Shown: positions 21,001 through 28,940, counted from the stretch's first letter. The stretch is DNA of 43,955 nucleotides from Saprospiraceae bacterium (GCA_018057925.1 JAGPCT010000027.1:1-43955); one strand, 5' to 3'. A program made the numbers and translations. Notes: generated by a model from the letters alone, not told the origin.

Positions 21001-21364
21001 TTAAGTTATTGACAGTCAAAGGTGAAATACCACACGCAATTTCTGTTGCACCTGCAATATTGCCACATCCATTGGGTAAGGATAGTACCGTTATGGCAAT
21101 CTTTGGATCGCCTACGATGTTAATCAATGCGTATTCCCCTTGTGCGGTGAAATTAAACCAAATATTATTGGCTGTATTGGGATAACAGCTACCATTGGTA
21201 AAGTCCCAGGTAGGATTGTTGAAATCGTAATTGATACATGTTCCATCCAATTGAGTTATTGGAAGAGCATTGTTACAATTATCATTGGAGGGTTGTGCAG
21301 AGGCGATGGTAATGCACGATACCCACAATAAAAAAACAAACGAAAGTTTTAAAAACGATTGCAT
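15038..21364 (-). CDS. Giant secreted multidomain protein with T9SS type B sorting domain (paralogue 2)
   Basis: 2,108 residues with the same architecture as its neighbour: signal peptide (about 1-24, ending TIASAQ), three NDNC-type beta domains (NDNCNNALPI, PNDEPCNAIVV, CATNGTCADAEVI), the unrecognised cysteine-rich block (CIQSETFTI... to VECCTPP), a PKD/Ig-like domain, GGTWSG repeats, CxC-ended repeat units and a type B sorting domain (FIPNIFSPNGDGNND). By eye the last 100 residues are about 80-85 % identical to paralogue 1 and the domain order does not differ, so this is a tandem duplication. Exported to the periplasm by Sec and to the surface by T9SS; the T9SS machinery is not in this window. 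Many paired cysteines suggest disulphide-stabilised stalks. Function as surface adhesin or matrix scaffold is inference. Confidence 0.85.
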   Translation of the reverse strand: MQSFLKLSFVFLLWVSCITIASAQPSNDNCNNALPITQLDGTCINYDFNNPTWDFTNGSCYPNTANNIWFNFTAQGEYALINIVGDPKIAITVLSLPNGCGNIAGATEIACGISPLTVNNLNPGDLYYIIVGQLVTGITGFDMCVLNPPPPPNDEPCNAIVVPANGCTAGTTVGATPDFTIPGCPNESTNNAVFYSYTLGPTTIQLDITIGTNNITGMMGAALLEFPNGCNQNPFLAGANTTYCGPVTNMLSFNNLTPGSTVYLMLASSQLGAGTFSDMCFTESSGEPPCATNGTCADAEVITIPNAAEPVCVDGCNNGLPSGGFTNCGGAFTNPTAWYTFNSGPNNTVVINLTSGDFTAPNFVLMSDCGTIVDCNTEVTTIQSNTDYWIGVTDGEGNTGDFELCVTLLSIVAPCIQSETFTITGSSMGSPLEGPFKPCETITFQYSTNFYSGGVCQWIHTFIPYISDCWNNQVPNLVGYPAGTTAGNFNWYPAGTVYWKPQTNNPPSALGINAQGQICLIGTTGCMNFVGGSGGCGSTDGTPMPAGWVVTNASGSCGGSTAPNMSWGIQQGCNTFATKILTFQMTVPCDACTSCDKEEGFVVGISSFPDGATGGWSNPQCNGNGLLKKKILVECCTPPTMVIVDGTTCSDKTYFGDITLDPPNSTIEWTVVTTNGVTGASSGAGSTFSQTLHNPTTTPKVVTYSVTPISPTGCRGPEQLLHVTVLPAIVINPGPNKNSCPGASVKIGNIPLATGGAGAPYDIKWSNGATTDTVTVSPSITTTYTVTVTDASGCQSTAQVTINVTGALEVNITPDPAEFCFADRFNHSLKANVNGSNAPFKYNWVTPWGPQTNQSITILAPYEGTFQILVEVTDAIGCKGIGQINLVLHPDPLVIFLDKPTAPLCPGETWQVASSPLYLDGTVYSSKPTGMITYDGFLNTNQMIPGQNYWFYAHYTDPNGCSNVDSFQASTIILPDPVADPVGPFCANDNTKIQLTGTPSGGTWSGNVTPTGTFVPSTAGVGTHTIVYTIGTASCNKDTSIDITVLALPQPAIQGLTPFCKALSPNPVLTATIPGGTWSPPILSDGTVPLDVLAPGSYTVTYTVSVGGCEGKTTGSLVIYPQPAVNINPDAIVCNQDPFNKNKSKIDLDKAILSGDSTGVWTEVPPLTGAVHLGGDVYDFLGVPTGTVAVFTYTLNATPPCTPVIDTLRITVDEECDCYKLDFNQAAPLCSNNALLDLNSLKIKAGLGAWTLVSMPAGVNPGTLVGSIFDATNKDYGTYVVQYTLNPVPSEPQCPTNIKLNIVVNPEIKYQIQTDIKVCNNVPKPPKPKTMVDLDKMFIGQPVLGAWTNDNNVGVNTTGNIWDFTGVPVGTYTFTFTPNGAQAPCLNIPQTLTVNVTNECDCPILNVVTPSVALCNDALSIVDLNTMINSSVPGIWTLINDPDGVKNQLIPNGNFDPNGKKLGNYTFQFEINITPPEDCDSTLKVNVTINPAVIYQLQPDAVVCNFDPKNQNDNQLNFNSPTIWASAVVPGTWTDTDNCGATNNGAGIWTFNGVPTGTYTFTFTPNSALAPCQNIPQTIKITVVDNCDCEDLPPLPAIAATCNNQDFITLVAPNGYTGTWTIKSKPAGTNPATISGTLLDVKDKDAGTYLLRFKFANIPSDCPDSGFVSFVLSDYKSAGIAGPEQNYCEKTQKIIDLWDEITGEDVGGIWTEVGPNTAGTALVGTILTIQKLKPGNYIFQYKHNADGACPAQIAEVVITVNPNPIADAGQSIQLTCEQAEATIGGSTSSSGSNIAYLWTEKNNNPIPNPKDLINIVKLEGTYYLTVSNTITGCSSIDSVVITSDPNRPQGIVIDRQGPTCYGYKDGYIKVAKIEGGAPPILYSFNNGPFSSINSWTNLSGSINTIRIKDANGCLLVLDNIVLIEPKLVTVEMGNDTLINLGDTVLIDPEISIPHDSISSIIFTSDYDFINCTGCFDITVFPNQTTTYSVEVKDKNGCSDKDSKRVIVRKGVNIFIPNIFSPNGDGNNDHVFISTNDREIKSINSFQIFDRWGEKMYEALNFQPNDPSKGWDGNLKGQKCNPAVYVYWAEIELFDGTRQIVKGDVTLIR

Positions 21365-21515
21365 ACTATTTTCTGTAGAAAGTTAAAATTAAATTTGCCT
21401 GTTGAAAGTGTAAAATTAATAAAATGTATAGATTTTTATACTAATTCATTATTTATTAACTGTTTTTATAAGTAATTTCGAAATAAAAAAAGCTTTATTG
21501 CGTTGTTATCTATGT

Positions 21516-21545
21516 TTTGAAAATCTAATTTTAGTTCTATCTTTG
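21516..21545 (+). promoter_or_regulatory. Promoter of the outer-membrane protein gene
   Basis: -33 TTTG (21516-21519), 18-bp spacer, -7 TATCTTTG (21538-21545): a full match to the Bacteroidota promoter, 16 bp before the ATG at 21562. Confidence 0.7.
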
Positions 21546-21561
21546 ATGAAAATAGACGATT

Positions 21562-22173
21562 ATGTATAAGAGATTTCTTTCAATTTTAATTTTATTTTTG
21601 GGTGTAGCTTTTTTTGCCGGTTCTATAAATGCTCAAAATCTCAAGGTAAATAAGGGAAAAAAGGCAACTGCAAAGCAAAAAACAGTTTTCAAAGATCGAT
21701 TGTGGTATGGTGGAAGTATGGTTCTGAATTATTATAACCAGAATTATTATTCTGCATTTACATTAGGTGTTACACCAATGGTTGGGTATAAAGTTTTTGG
21801 AGAATTTAGTGTCGGACCAAGATTGGGTTTGACTTTTACAAATTATAGAGAAAATCTTGGTTCAAAGGTTGACAAGTTGGCTTTGTTTGAAACGTCAGAA
21901 GGTATCTTTGCACGCTATAAATTTCTGAAAGTTGTTTTTGCTCACGCAGAATTTAATTTGACTCAATCACAGTATCCAAGTAACCAGCTTAGCCCTACAG
22001 GCGGTCTTAAAAAAATCAGTATAAACAGTCAAAATGCTTATGCCGGATTGGGATATAATAGTGGGATGGGAGACTTTGGATCAGAGATATATGTCCTTTA
22101 TAATTTCCTTGCGGATGATAATATTGTCACACAACCATTTGAAATAAGATTTGGATTAACCTATAAGTTTTAA
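21562..22173 (+). CDS. Putative outer-membrane beta-barrel protein
   Basis: 203 residues with a signal peptide (about 1-24, FFAGSINAQ) followed by a lysine-rich linker and alternating hydrophobic/aromatic strands rich in Gly and Tyr (for example FTLGVTPMVGYKVFGEFSVG, GPRLGLTFTNYR, NAYAGLGYNSG). It ends RFGLTYKF, with a terminal phenylalanine as in barrel proteins inserted by the BAM complex. Eight or so strands fit the length. No family assigned with confidence; resembles the small OMP beta-barrel group common in Bacteroidota. Single gene, divergent from the giant T9SS gene. Confidence 0.65.
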   Translation: MYKRFLSILILFLGVAFFAGSINAQNLKVNKGKKATAKQKTVFKDRLWYGGSMVLNYYNQNYYSAFTLGVTPMVGYKVFGEFSVGPRLGLTFTNYRENLGSKVDKLALFETSEGIFARYKFLKVVFAHAEFNLTQSQYPSNQLSPTGGLKKISINSQNAYAGLGYNSGMGDFGSEIYVLYNFLADDNIVTQPFEIRFGLTYKF

Positions 22174-22266
22174 AGGAAATCGTCATTATTCTTGTAAGAC
22201 TTTTTTTCAAAGTATTTTATTTTATATGGTATATTGATTTGTGTCGATATAGAAGCGATGGGGATA

Positions 22267-22312
22267 TTGGGTGATGGGTGATTTGGTGATCTAGTGATGG
22301 GTGATTTGGGTA
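22267..22312 (+). repeat. Short tandem repeat, GTGATGGGTGATTTGG type
   Basis: Two copies of GTGATGGGTGATTTGG with GGTGAT fragments between them, in the spacer between two convergent genes. Its form resembles the G-rich heptamer arrays at 42.5 kb but the unit is different. Confidence 0.5.
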
Positions 22313-22374
22313 GTCTCTATGTAATTGATAACCATTTGATTAAAAAGAATAATGATCAATAACAAAATAAGATA

Positions 22375-23874
22375 TTAAGGTAAATACTCATAACATCCGG
22401 CATCCGTTTTATCCGGTTTCCTTAAATTGCCCAACAAGTCATCTACTATATTTGGAATCGGCTTGGCAATTCCTTTAGCAACCGAAACGGAATCTAAGCG
22501 AAAATCGGATTTGCCCTCATTGACATATAACTTATCATTGTTGGCTAAGATATAGCAATCTTTGATTCTTTGAGTGAAATATTCCTCTTTTAGCAAGTCA
22601 CTGACTCTTAGGACTGAATTGTTGAAACTGTATTGAAAATAAGCTTCTTGCTTGCCATCATAAGCGTCCGTAAGGTTGATTTCATCGGTATCTAATCCGG
22701 ATAAAATACTGTTGTTGACCCGTAAGATGGCTTTATTGGTTTGTACTGTTCCCTCCTTGCATAACCCTAATTCATTGAGGATACATGTATAATTGTCCAT
22801 AGAAATAGATGAGGTTTGACCGGTGGCATTGGGCACAGTACAATAATCAAAGCTGTAAGAACCACCATAAGTAAGCAAGATATTGTTGCCTGCTGAATTG
22901 GAAAACAGACAATTGGAAGCTGTGATGGTTGCATGATTTCCTATGAGGCAGCTAAGGCTGACATTGTCTATAATGGAGTGGTTGAGACTAACTTTGGTAG
23001 CAGAATCTGCGACAATTCCAAAGTTGGCATTACGTAGATCTAAATAATTAAAGGTGTTGTTGTACTTAGAGCTGTAAACAATGATGCCGCCCCATTGTCC
23101 TGCCAGGTCATTGTATTCTTTTTCCAGTCTGTCGCCTCTAAATAAAACCGGTTTTTCTTTTGTTCCATTGACGATTAATTGTCCATCTTCGCCAATAAAT
23201 AAGCGACCATCGATGAATGGACTTCCGTTTTGAGGAAATACCAGCCCTCCATGTACATAAATTTTGGTGCCGGGTGGCAATATTACCTTGCATTGATCTA
23301 TTATCAATGATCCATAGATGACATACGGCTTGGGGTCGTCCCAATTGATGGTTCCGAAGTTGCAAGTATATATGCTCTGCTTACCTAAGTTATCTTTACC
23401 TGTTATATAATTGGCATTTTGACCCCACGCCACTAAAGTTACAGCCTGGGTGTTGCCATTGATGGTGCAATCTAGATAGTCCATCAAAACGAAGGGAGAT
23501 GCGGATAAGTCTTGATTAGGATCGACCTTTACCTTACAAAAGACATAGATGCTGTCGTTGGCTTCAATACGTACTTGTTGTGCTTCTGTACCGTTGATAC
23601 CATCCACATTCAAAGTAAAGTGAATACCTTGTTCTCCACGGATTTTAATTTTACTGATTTCAACCGGCTGATTGCCATCATTGAAAATTTTTACCGTCTT
23701 TGTCGCTGAGCCAATGCCTGTGAAAGTTGTGTCGAAAAGCAAAGTGTCTGTGGAGAAACGCAATTTAAAACTTGAATCCGTATTGACTATTTCATCTTTA
23801 AAACATCCTGTCCCCGACCAAGCACCGATTAATAATGCAATTAAAAAAGGAAAACTTCGTGAAAATGTAGGCAT
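22375..23874 (-). CDS. Probable lipoprotein with right-handed beta-helix region
   Basis: 499 residues. The N-terminus has a hydrophobic stretch ending in SGTGC (Cys 24), a somewhat poor lipobox, then a beta-sandwich region of about 130 residues with DTLLFDTTFTGIGSATKTVKIFN, the kind found in choice-of-anchor and Ig-like surface proteins. Residues from about 170 to 430 carry short repeated strands with Asn and Ile ladders (LRNANFGIVADS, SLNHSIIDNVSL, ITASNCLFSN), typical of parallel beta-helices. It ends DKTDAGCYEYLP, a tail common in Bacteroidota beta-helix lipoproteins. It starts 6 bp after the epimerase stop, so the two form an operon. Surface or periplasmic location is likely; the ligand, possibly a polysaccharide, is unknown. 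Confidence 0.65.
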   Translation of the reverse strand: MPTFSRSFPFLIALLIGAWSGTGCFKDEIVNTDSSFKLRFSTDTLLFDTTFTGIGSATKTVKIFNDGNQPVEISKIKIRGEQGIHFTLNVDGINGTEAQQVRIEANDSIYVFCKVKVDPNQDLSASPFVLMDYLDCTINGNTQAVTLVAWGQNANYITGKDNLGKQSIYTCNFGTINWDDPKPYVIYGSLIIDQCKVILPPGTKIYVHGGLVFPQNGSPFIDGRLFIGEDGQLIVNGTKEKPVLFRGDRLEKEYNDLAGQWGGIIVYSSKYNNTFNYLDLRNANFGIVADSATKVSLNHSIIDNVSLSCLIGNHATITASNCLFSNSAGNNILLTYGGSYSFDYCTVPNATGQTSSISMDNYTCILNELGLCKEGTVQTNKAILRVNNSILSGLDTDEINLTDAYDGKQEAYFQYSFNNSVLRVSDLLKEEYFTQRIKDCYILANNDKLYVNEGKSDFRLDSVSVAKGIAKPIPNIVDDLLGNLRKPDKTDAGCYEYLP

Positions 23875-23880
23875 ACTAGT

Positions 23881-24924
23881 TTAATTAGCAAATTTTTTAA
23901 TTGCGGTTTCATATACTCTTCTCATCCCTTCTTCTACGGATATTTTAGCTTTCCATCCAAGTGTTTTTTCAACGAAAGACATGTCGCAATAACGACTATG
24001 AACACCTACCGGCTTGTCCAACAATTGTTTTATTTCAGGAGAGTAACCTGCGAATCGCGTCATGAGGTCTATTATTTCCCGGAAAGTAGTGAGCTTGCCC
24101 ATGCCAATATTTATAGCTGTGCCGTCACTGATATGGTTCATAGCAAGTTGAATACAGTCGATTACATCGTCAATATGGACAAAGTCTCTACCTTGAAGGC
24201 CGGTGCCCCATACTTCGAAGGGATTTTCTTTTAAGGCAGCTCTTTTAGCGAGGCTTGGGATAGGATATGTCAAATCCTGATCTTCGCCATAGCCCGAAAA
24301 GGGTCGGATGCAAGTGATGTGCACATCGTAATATTGGGCGGCAATTTTTGCGAGATATTCCCCGGTTAATTTGGACCAACCATAGGTCATATCTGGTTGA
24401 CCCATGTTGTTAAAGTCGATATCATATTCGGAAAGAGCTATGGCTCCCGATTCCGTTTGTAGATTAACAGGATAGGCAGCGCTACTGCTCGGGTACAAGA
24501 CACGTTCCGGCTTATGTCGAGTGATATAATAGAAAAACTCTGCATCTATAGAGAGGTCGAGAGCTACCATCATCGGGTCGCCATCGATTTTAGCCCTTCC
24601 ACCCACTATGGCTGCATAATGATATATATCCCCAAAATGGACAAAGTCAAGTCCATATTTTTTGAGAATATATTCTGGGTCGGCAGCAAGTGCATGAACA
24701 ACGTCTCTGAAATCAGCTTGTAGGAAATACAACCTTTCATCTTCTCCATATACTTTAATGCCATTGATTTCTTTCAGGAATGCCTGATCCAACCAAGTAG
24801 AGGGGTCTGTGCCGACACTTAAATCATCAATAAAAAAAACTTTGTCTTGGGTCGTCTTATATAGCCTTTTGACCATATTGCGACCTACAAATCCACAACC
24901 GCCCGATACTAAATGTACTTTCAT
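23881..24924 (-). CDS. NAD-dependent epimerase/dehydratase (extended SDR)
   Basis: 347 residues with an N-terminal Rossmann motif GGCGFVGRNM, the active-site serine region SSSAAYP, the catalytic YxxxK in TYGWSKLTGEY and the IRPFSGYGEDQD region. This is the extended short-chain dehydrogenase family that epimerises, dehydrates or decarboxylates nucleotide sugars (UDP-Glc/GlcNAc/GDP-Man and relatives); the exact substrate cannot be read from sequence. It is the first gene of an operon with the beta-helix lipoprotein gene, 6 bp apart, which hints at a cell-surface carbohydrate link. Confidence 0.85.
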   Translation of the reverse strand: MKVHLVSGGCGFVGRNMVKRLYKTTQDKVFFIDDLSVGTDPSTWLDQAFLKEINGIKVYGEDERLYFLQADFRDVVHALAADPEYILKKYGLDFVHFGDIYHYAAIVGGRAKIDGDPMMVALDLSIDAEFFYYITRHKPERVLYPSSSAAYPVNLQTESGAIALSEYDIDFNNMGQPDMTYGWSKLTGEYLAKIAAQYYDVHITCIRPFSGYGEDQDLTYPIPSLAKRAALKENPFEVWGTGLQGRDFVHIDDVIDCIQLAMNHISDGTAINIGMGKLTTFREIIDLMTRFAGYSPEIKQLLDKPVGVHSRYCDMSFVEKTLGWKAKISVEEGMRRVYETAIKKFAN

Positions 24925-25045
24925 TGTTTATTTTTTATGAATATCTTCAACATAGTATTTTACTTTGTTGATTGAGTTTGTCTATTGAAAATTCCACCAT
25001 CCGATTAACGCCCTTTGTTTATGTTTAGTATAATCGTAATGCAGA

Positions 25046-26329
25046 TTATTCTTCATGAATTAATTGTAAGTTAGTCATTATATTCATTGCCTTTTCTTCA
25101 TCTTCTTCATCTAAACTGGACCACCTGATTTTTTGGATCAAGTTGTTTCGGGCACCCCACCAGATTAAACCAATTTTGGCCCAAATAGGTGAAATGAGTA
25201 GAAATATCAATGCAAATTTAAAGTTCCAAATAAGACCAACAGCTAGGAATGTCAACAATAACCAGATTGTTATAATAGCCCATGTGATGCCGATACGTAT
25301 GGAAAGGAAGAACTCCCGACGAGGCTTAAAACGTATCGTCAGAATTTTTGCAATAACAATGGGTATATTAAAATAAAATTGAGCTAATAAACCTATTGGA
25401 AGTAATAAGATAGCAACTACGATGTTGATGATAAAATAGCCGGAATAAAATGGCCACTTGGTTTTTATCTTGGCATCGGCTAATATTGTTTTTAATAAAG
25501 ATAAACTTTGTGGCCAGGATGTCCGACTTTCTTCTCTGGTATCTTTATTGAAATGGATTGCCCACGATTTCATTTTAAGAAACAAGCTGTGGTTTTTAGC
25601 CAGACTGAAGAAAGTAGGTGGATAATAATTGTCTAACACTTCAAATCCTACCTGTGCTTGTTTTTCGTGTTCTTTACTATCAATATGCAGGACTTCCTTT
25701 TTTAGTTGAAACTCAAGGTCGTCCGTCAATTGTCGTATGGCTTTGTTGGGATTTTGTCGGTAGAGAGGCAGGTAATCGCTGAGCTTCAGTGGCTCGCCTT
25801 GGGATAAGAGGATGCTGGATCGAAAACTATGTGGTTCAATATAATTGACGCCGACTGGGTAAATGAGAATGTTTTCTTGGCCATTTTTTTCATAAGCTCC
25901 AAATGCCATTCGTGCAGTACCTTTTTGCAATGGTCTCAACCTTTTTTCTGTAACACAGTCGCCTTCCGAAAAGATGATTATTCGTTGGTTTTGATTTAAA
26001 ATGTCATAACAAGCCTCCATCGAATCCGTATTGCGCTTCAAGTTTTCATAACCATCTCTAAAGCGAAAAATTGGAATTTGGTAGGTTAGTTTAAAAAACC
26101 ACATCATCCTCGGATTAAACACATCTCCCCTTGTAATAAAGTGCATGGGGAGCTTAGAAAGGTAAGCGCCGACAAAAAGAGCATCGGCAAAAGCATTGTT
26201 GTGATTGCACGCAATGAGGATGGGCGTGTTATCAGGCAACTCGTCAAATTTATTAGAGTATATTCTTTTGAAGCAAAACCTCAAAAAGAAGCGTACTACT
26301 TTCTTTAATATCGGGTAAAATATATTCAT
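25046..26329 (-). CDS. Lysophospholipid acyltransferase-like protein (PlsC family)
   Basis: 427 residues. The PlsC-type acyltransferase domain fills the first half: motif I ACNHNNAFADAL with the catalytic His and Asp, motif II-like GDVFNPRMMWFFK, motif III IIIFSEGDC, and YPVGVNY as motif IV. In phospholipid synthesis these enzymes acylate the sn-2 position of lysophosphatidic acid. The second half adds about three membrane helices (INIVVAILLLPIGLLAQF, WAIITIWLLLTFLAVGLIW, FALIFLLISPIWAKIGLIWW), as in longer Bacteroidota homologues; these and their substrates are less well known. Single gene, divergent from miaA. Confidence 0.8.
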   Translation of the reverse strand: MNIFYPILKKVVRFFLRFCFKRIYSNKFDELPDNTPILIACNHNNAFADALFVGAYLSKLPMHFITRGDVFNPRMMWFFKLTYQIPIFRFRDGYENLKRNTDSMEACYDILNQNQRIIIFSEGDCVTEKRLRPLQKGTARMAFGAYEKNGQENILIYPVGVNYIEPHSFRSSILLSQGEPLKLSDYLPLYRQNPNKAIRQLTDDLEFQLKKEVLHIDSKEHEKQAQVGFEVLDNYYPPTFFSLAKNHSLFLKMKSWAIHFNKDTREESRTSWPQSLSLLKTILADAKIKTKWPFYSGYFIINIVVAILLLPIGLLAQFYFNIPIVIAKILTIRFKPRREFFLSIRIGITWAIITIWLLLTFLAVGLIWNFKFALIFLLISPIWAKIGLIWWGARNNLIQKIRWSSLDEEDEEKAMNIMTNLQLIHEE

Positions 26330-26408
26330 TAAATATAATATGAAAAAGAGGATTGTTATACCTCCTATCTAATTAATTGTTTATTTTGTGCGAAAATAAT
26401 TATTCTTT

Positions 26409-27320
26409 TTGAAAGTTTTGATATGTATTGGTGGTCCGACGGCAAGTGGCAAGACTTCATTGTCTATAAAGTTGGCTAAAATATTGAAATCTCCAATCAT
26501 TTCTTTCGATAGCAGGCAGTTGTACAAGGAGCTGGATATTGGCGTAGCAAAGCCGGATACAGCGGAGTTAGCTATGGTTCCACATTACATGATTGGTAAT
26601 ATTTCAATACACCGGAATTTTAATGCCGGCGATTATGAAAGAGAGGGAAATATTATTTTAAATAAATTATTTTTAGACCACGATGTCATAGTAGCGGTAG
26701 GAGGGACAGGCATGTATATTCAGGCTTTGATAGATGGATTGGATGAAATGCCCGAAATAGATCCGGTTGTTGCGAATAATGTTGAACAAAAATACAAAGA
26801 AAACGGACTTTCTTGGCTGCAACAATATGTTTTGAATCATGACAAAGTATATGCAAGTCAAGTGGATATGAATAATCCGATGCGGTTATTGCGCGCTGTT
26901 AAAGTTATGGAAAGTAGTGGAAAGCCTTTTTCTGAATATCGAAAAGGTATAAGGAAGAAAAGAGATTATAAAGTGATGCGGTATTATATTAATCCTGATA
27001 GAGATATCTTGTACGATGCCATCAACAAGCGTGTTGAGAAGATGATCGATACCGGATTGATTGCTGAGGCGGATGGTTTGAAAGAGTATCGACATTTGAA
27101 AGCGTTACACACCGTGGGTTATTCAGAATTATTTGACATGTTGGAAGGAAAGGTGACTTTGGATGAAGCTATTAATTTGATAAAACGCAATTCCAGACGA
27201 TATGGCAAGAGGCAAATTACTTGGTTTAAAAATCAAGGAGATTGGGTGTCATTGGATGCCGGGATGGATGATGAAAATATTGAAAAAATAAAAAAACATT
27301 TATATGATATGGAAGCATGA
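26409..27320 (+). CDS. miaA: tRNA dimethylallyltransferase
   Basis: 303 residues. MiaA transfers a dimethylallyl group to A37 of tRNAs that read codons starting with U. Visible motifs: P-loop GGPTASGKTSL, DSRQLYKELDIGVAKP, HYMIGNISIHRNFNAGDYE and VGGTGMYIQALIDGL, and the C-terminal RNSRRYGKRQITWFK. The start is a TTG at 26409: an in-frame stop lies at 26397-26399 and the P-loop begins within 10 codons, so no other start is possible. The gene overlaps the following thioesterase gene by 17 bp, so the two are probably co-transcribed. Confidence 0.9.
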   Translation: MKVLICIGGPTASGKTSLSIKLAKILKSPIISFDSRQLYKELDIGVAKPDTAELAMVPHYMIGNISIHRNFNAGDYEREGNIILNKLFLDHDVIVAVGGTGMYIQALIDGLDEMPEIDPVVANNVEQKYKENGLSWLQQYVLNHDKVYASQVDMNNPMRLLRAVKVMESSGKPFSEYRKGIRKKRDYKVMRYYINPDRDILYDAINKRVEKMIDTGLIAEADGLKEYRHLKALHTVGYSELFDMLEGKVTLDEAINLIKRNSRRYGKRQITWFKNQGDWVSLDAGMDDENIEKIKKHLYDMEA

Positions 27321-27726
27321 AGCTACCATTGAAGGACTCAATGCAATGAGTATCAATACAATGGGCGAGCATATTGGAATAGAGTTTACGAGTATTGGAG
27401 AAGATTATTTGGAAGCGAGAATGCCTGTAGATCATCGTACACATCAGCCTATGAGGATATTGCATGGTGGGGCGTCCGTGGTATTGGCTGAAACATTGGG
27501 TAGCGTGGGTTCTTACCTGTGTATTGAAGACATTTCGAAGCAAAGTGCTGTCGGACTCAATATCACGGCAGATCATCTGAGGCCTGTACCCAAAGGGTGG
27601 GTGAGGGGTATCGCCCGCCCAATCAAGATTGGAAGGAAGATACACCTCTGGAATATTGAAATTTTAAATGAGAAAGATCAATTGGTATGTTTAGCTAAGC
27701 TGTCAGTCATGATTATCGATCGATAA
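27304..27726 (+). CDS. Hotdog-fold thioesterase, MenI/YdiI-like
   Basis: 140 residues. Starts MIWKHEATIEGLNAMS, as in E. coli YdiI/MenI-type enzymes, and carries the conserved ARMPVDHRTHQPM...LHGGASVVLAETLGS block, with the catalytic glutamate in VVLAET, and VGLNITADHLRP. YdiI-type thioesterases hydrolyse aromatic or acyl-CoA esters, including 1,4-dihydroxy-2-naphthoyl-CoA in menaquinone synthesis; whether this one does so cannot be settled here because no men genes are adjacent. The start inside miaA is supported by the match to the family N-terminus. Convergent with gapA: the two stop codons lie 2 bp apart. Confidence 0.85.
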   Translation: MIWKHEATIEGLNAMSINTMGEHIGIEFTSIGEDYLEARMPVDHRTHQPMRILHGGASVVLAETLGSVGSYLCIEDISKQSAVGLNITADHLRPVPKGWVRGIARPIKIGRKIHLWNIEILNEKDQLVCLAKLSVMIIDR

Positions 27727-27728
27727 TA

Positions 27729-28715
27729 TCAGACTAAAGTCGCTAACTGTGCGAGTCTTGCAGAATAACCTGCTTCATTGTCGTACCATGCAAATACGCG
27801 AAGCATATTATCCCTGACGAGTGTCAACTTGCTATCAAAAATAGCAGAATACTTGTTGGCGATGATGTCAGATGATACCAAAGGTAATTCACTATATTCG
27901 ATAATCCCCTTGTATTGCTCTTCTGCGGCTTTTTTGAAGGAAGCATTGACTTGATCTCTATCCAATTTGGTTTCGGTGAAGATAGTCAGGTCAATGATAG
28001 ATCCGGTGATGACGGGGACTCTAAGAGCCATTGAAGTCATCTTACCGATGAGTTCCGGAACAACAAATGCAGCGGCTTTAGCAGCGCCGGTGGACGTCGG
28101 AATGATGTTGGCTGCAGCAGCTCTTGCTCTGCGGAGGTCGCGGTGCGGGGAGTCTTGAAGGTTTTGGTCAGAAGTATAGGCGTGTACTGTTGAAAGAGAA
28201 CCGGAGACTATGCCCCAGTTGTCCACAATTATTTTAGCTATGGGAGCGAGACAATTGGTGGTACAAGACGCATTGGAATAAATCTGGGTTTCCGGGACAA
28301 TGTCATGATTGTTAACACCTAGAACGATGGTTTTGACATCTTCGCCTGCGGGGGCAGAAAGGACAACCTTCTTGGCGCCTGCTTCAAGATGCCAGCTTGC
28401 TTTTTCTTTAGATAGAAAGATCCCGGTACATTCTAAGACTACATCGACTTCCAATTCCTTCCAAGGAAGTTCTTTTGGGTCACGAATAGAAGTAGCTTTT
28501 ATTTTTTTACCATTGATATAAATGTAAGATTCGTCGCTGGTAACATCTCCGGGGAAGATGCCGTGAGCTGTATCGTATTTGAATAGATGAGCAAGAGTAG
28601 CATTATCGGTAAGGTCATTGATGCCGACAACTTCAATATTTGGGGAGGAAAGAAGGTTTCTCAAAGTAATACGGCCTATTCTACCGAAGCCGTTGATTGC
28701 AATTTTTTTAATCAT
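27729..28715 (-). CDS. gapA: Type I glyceraldehyde-3-phosphate dehydrogenase
   Basis: 328 residues, the usual length for this glycolytic enzyme, which oxidises glyceraldehyde 3-phosphate with NAD(P) and phosphate. The N-terminus shows INGFGRIGR for cofactor binding and the active site is SNASCTTNCLAPIAKI, with the catalytic Cys near residue 150. It has HAYTSDQNLQDSPHRDLRRARAAAANIIPTSTGAAKA and, near the C-terminus, AWYDNEAGYSARL; most homologues have SWYDNEWGYSNR, so the W-to-A change at NEA is a mild oddity. Convergent with the miaA operon. Confidence 0.93.
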   Translation of the reverse strand: MIKKIAINGFGRIGRITLRNLLSSPNIEVVGINDLTDNATLAHLFKYDTAHGIFPGDVTSDESYIYINGKKIKATSIRDPKELPWKELEVDVVLECTGIFLSKEKASWHLEAGAKKVVLSAPAGEDVKTIVLGVNNHDIVPETQIYSNASCTTNCLAPIAKIIVDNWGIVSGSLSTVHAYTSDQNLQDSPHRDLRRARAAAANIIPTSTGAAKAAAFVVPELIGKMTSMALRVPVITGSIIDLTIFTETKLDRDQVNASFKKAAEEQYKGIIEYSELPLVSSDIIANKYSAIFDSKLTLVRDNMLRVFAWYDNEAGYSARLAQLATLV

Positions 28716-28802
28716 TTTCGTTATAACAGTTTAGATACTTAGTGTAAAAGTAACAATAATTACAATAGTGAATAAATATTTTTAAAAAATGTTCAAAAAA
28801 AA

Positions 28803-28832
28803 TTTGTAGTTTAAAAAAAGATTGTACTTTTG
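28803..28832 (+). promoter_or_regulatory. Promoter of tRNA-Glu
   Basis: -33 TTTG (28803-28806), 18-bp spacer, -7 TACTTTTG (28825-28832): a full consensus match about 27 bp before the mature tRNA. Confidence 0.75.
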
Positions 28833-28859
28833 TGTCGCTTTTGTAAAAAGGTATAGTGC

Positions 28860-28934
28860 GGCCCGTTCGTCTATCGGTTAGGACTCAAGATTTTCATTCT
28901 TGCAAGAGGGGTTCGATTCCCCTACGGGCTACCA
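28860..28934 (+). tRNA. tRNA-Glu (anticodon TTC)
   Basis: The acceptor stem GGCCCGT / ACGGGCT pairs with one G-T pair. The T arm is GAGGGGTTCGATTCCCC-like, the anticodon stem is CAAGA / TCTTG, and the loop TTTTCAT puts TTC at 28893-28895. The discriminator A is at 28931 and an encoded CCA at 28932-28934. Its promoter and terminator are both visible, so it is a single-gene transcript. Confidence 0.95.
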
Positions 28935-28940
28935 CACATA

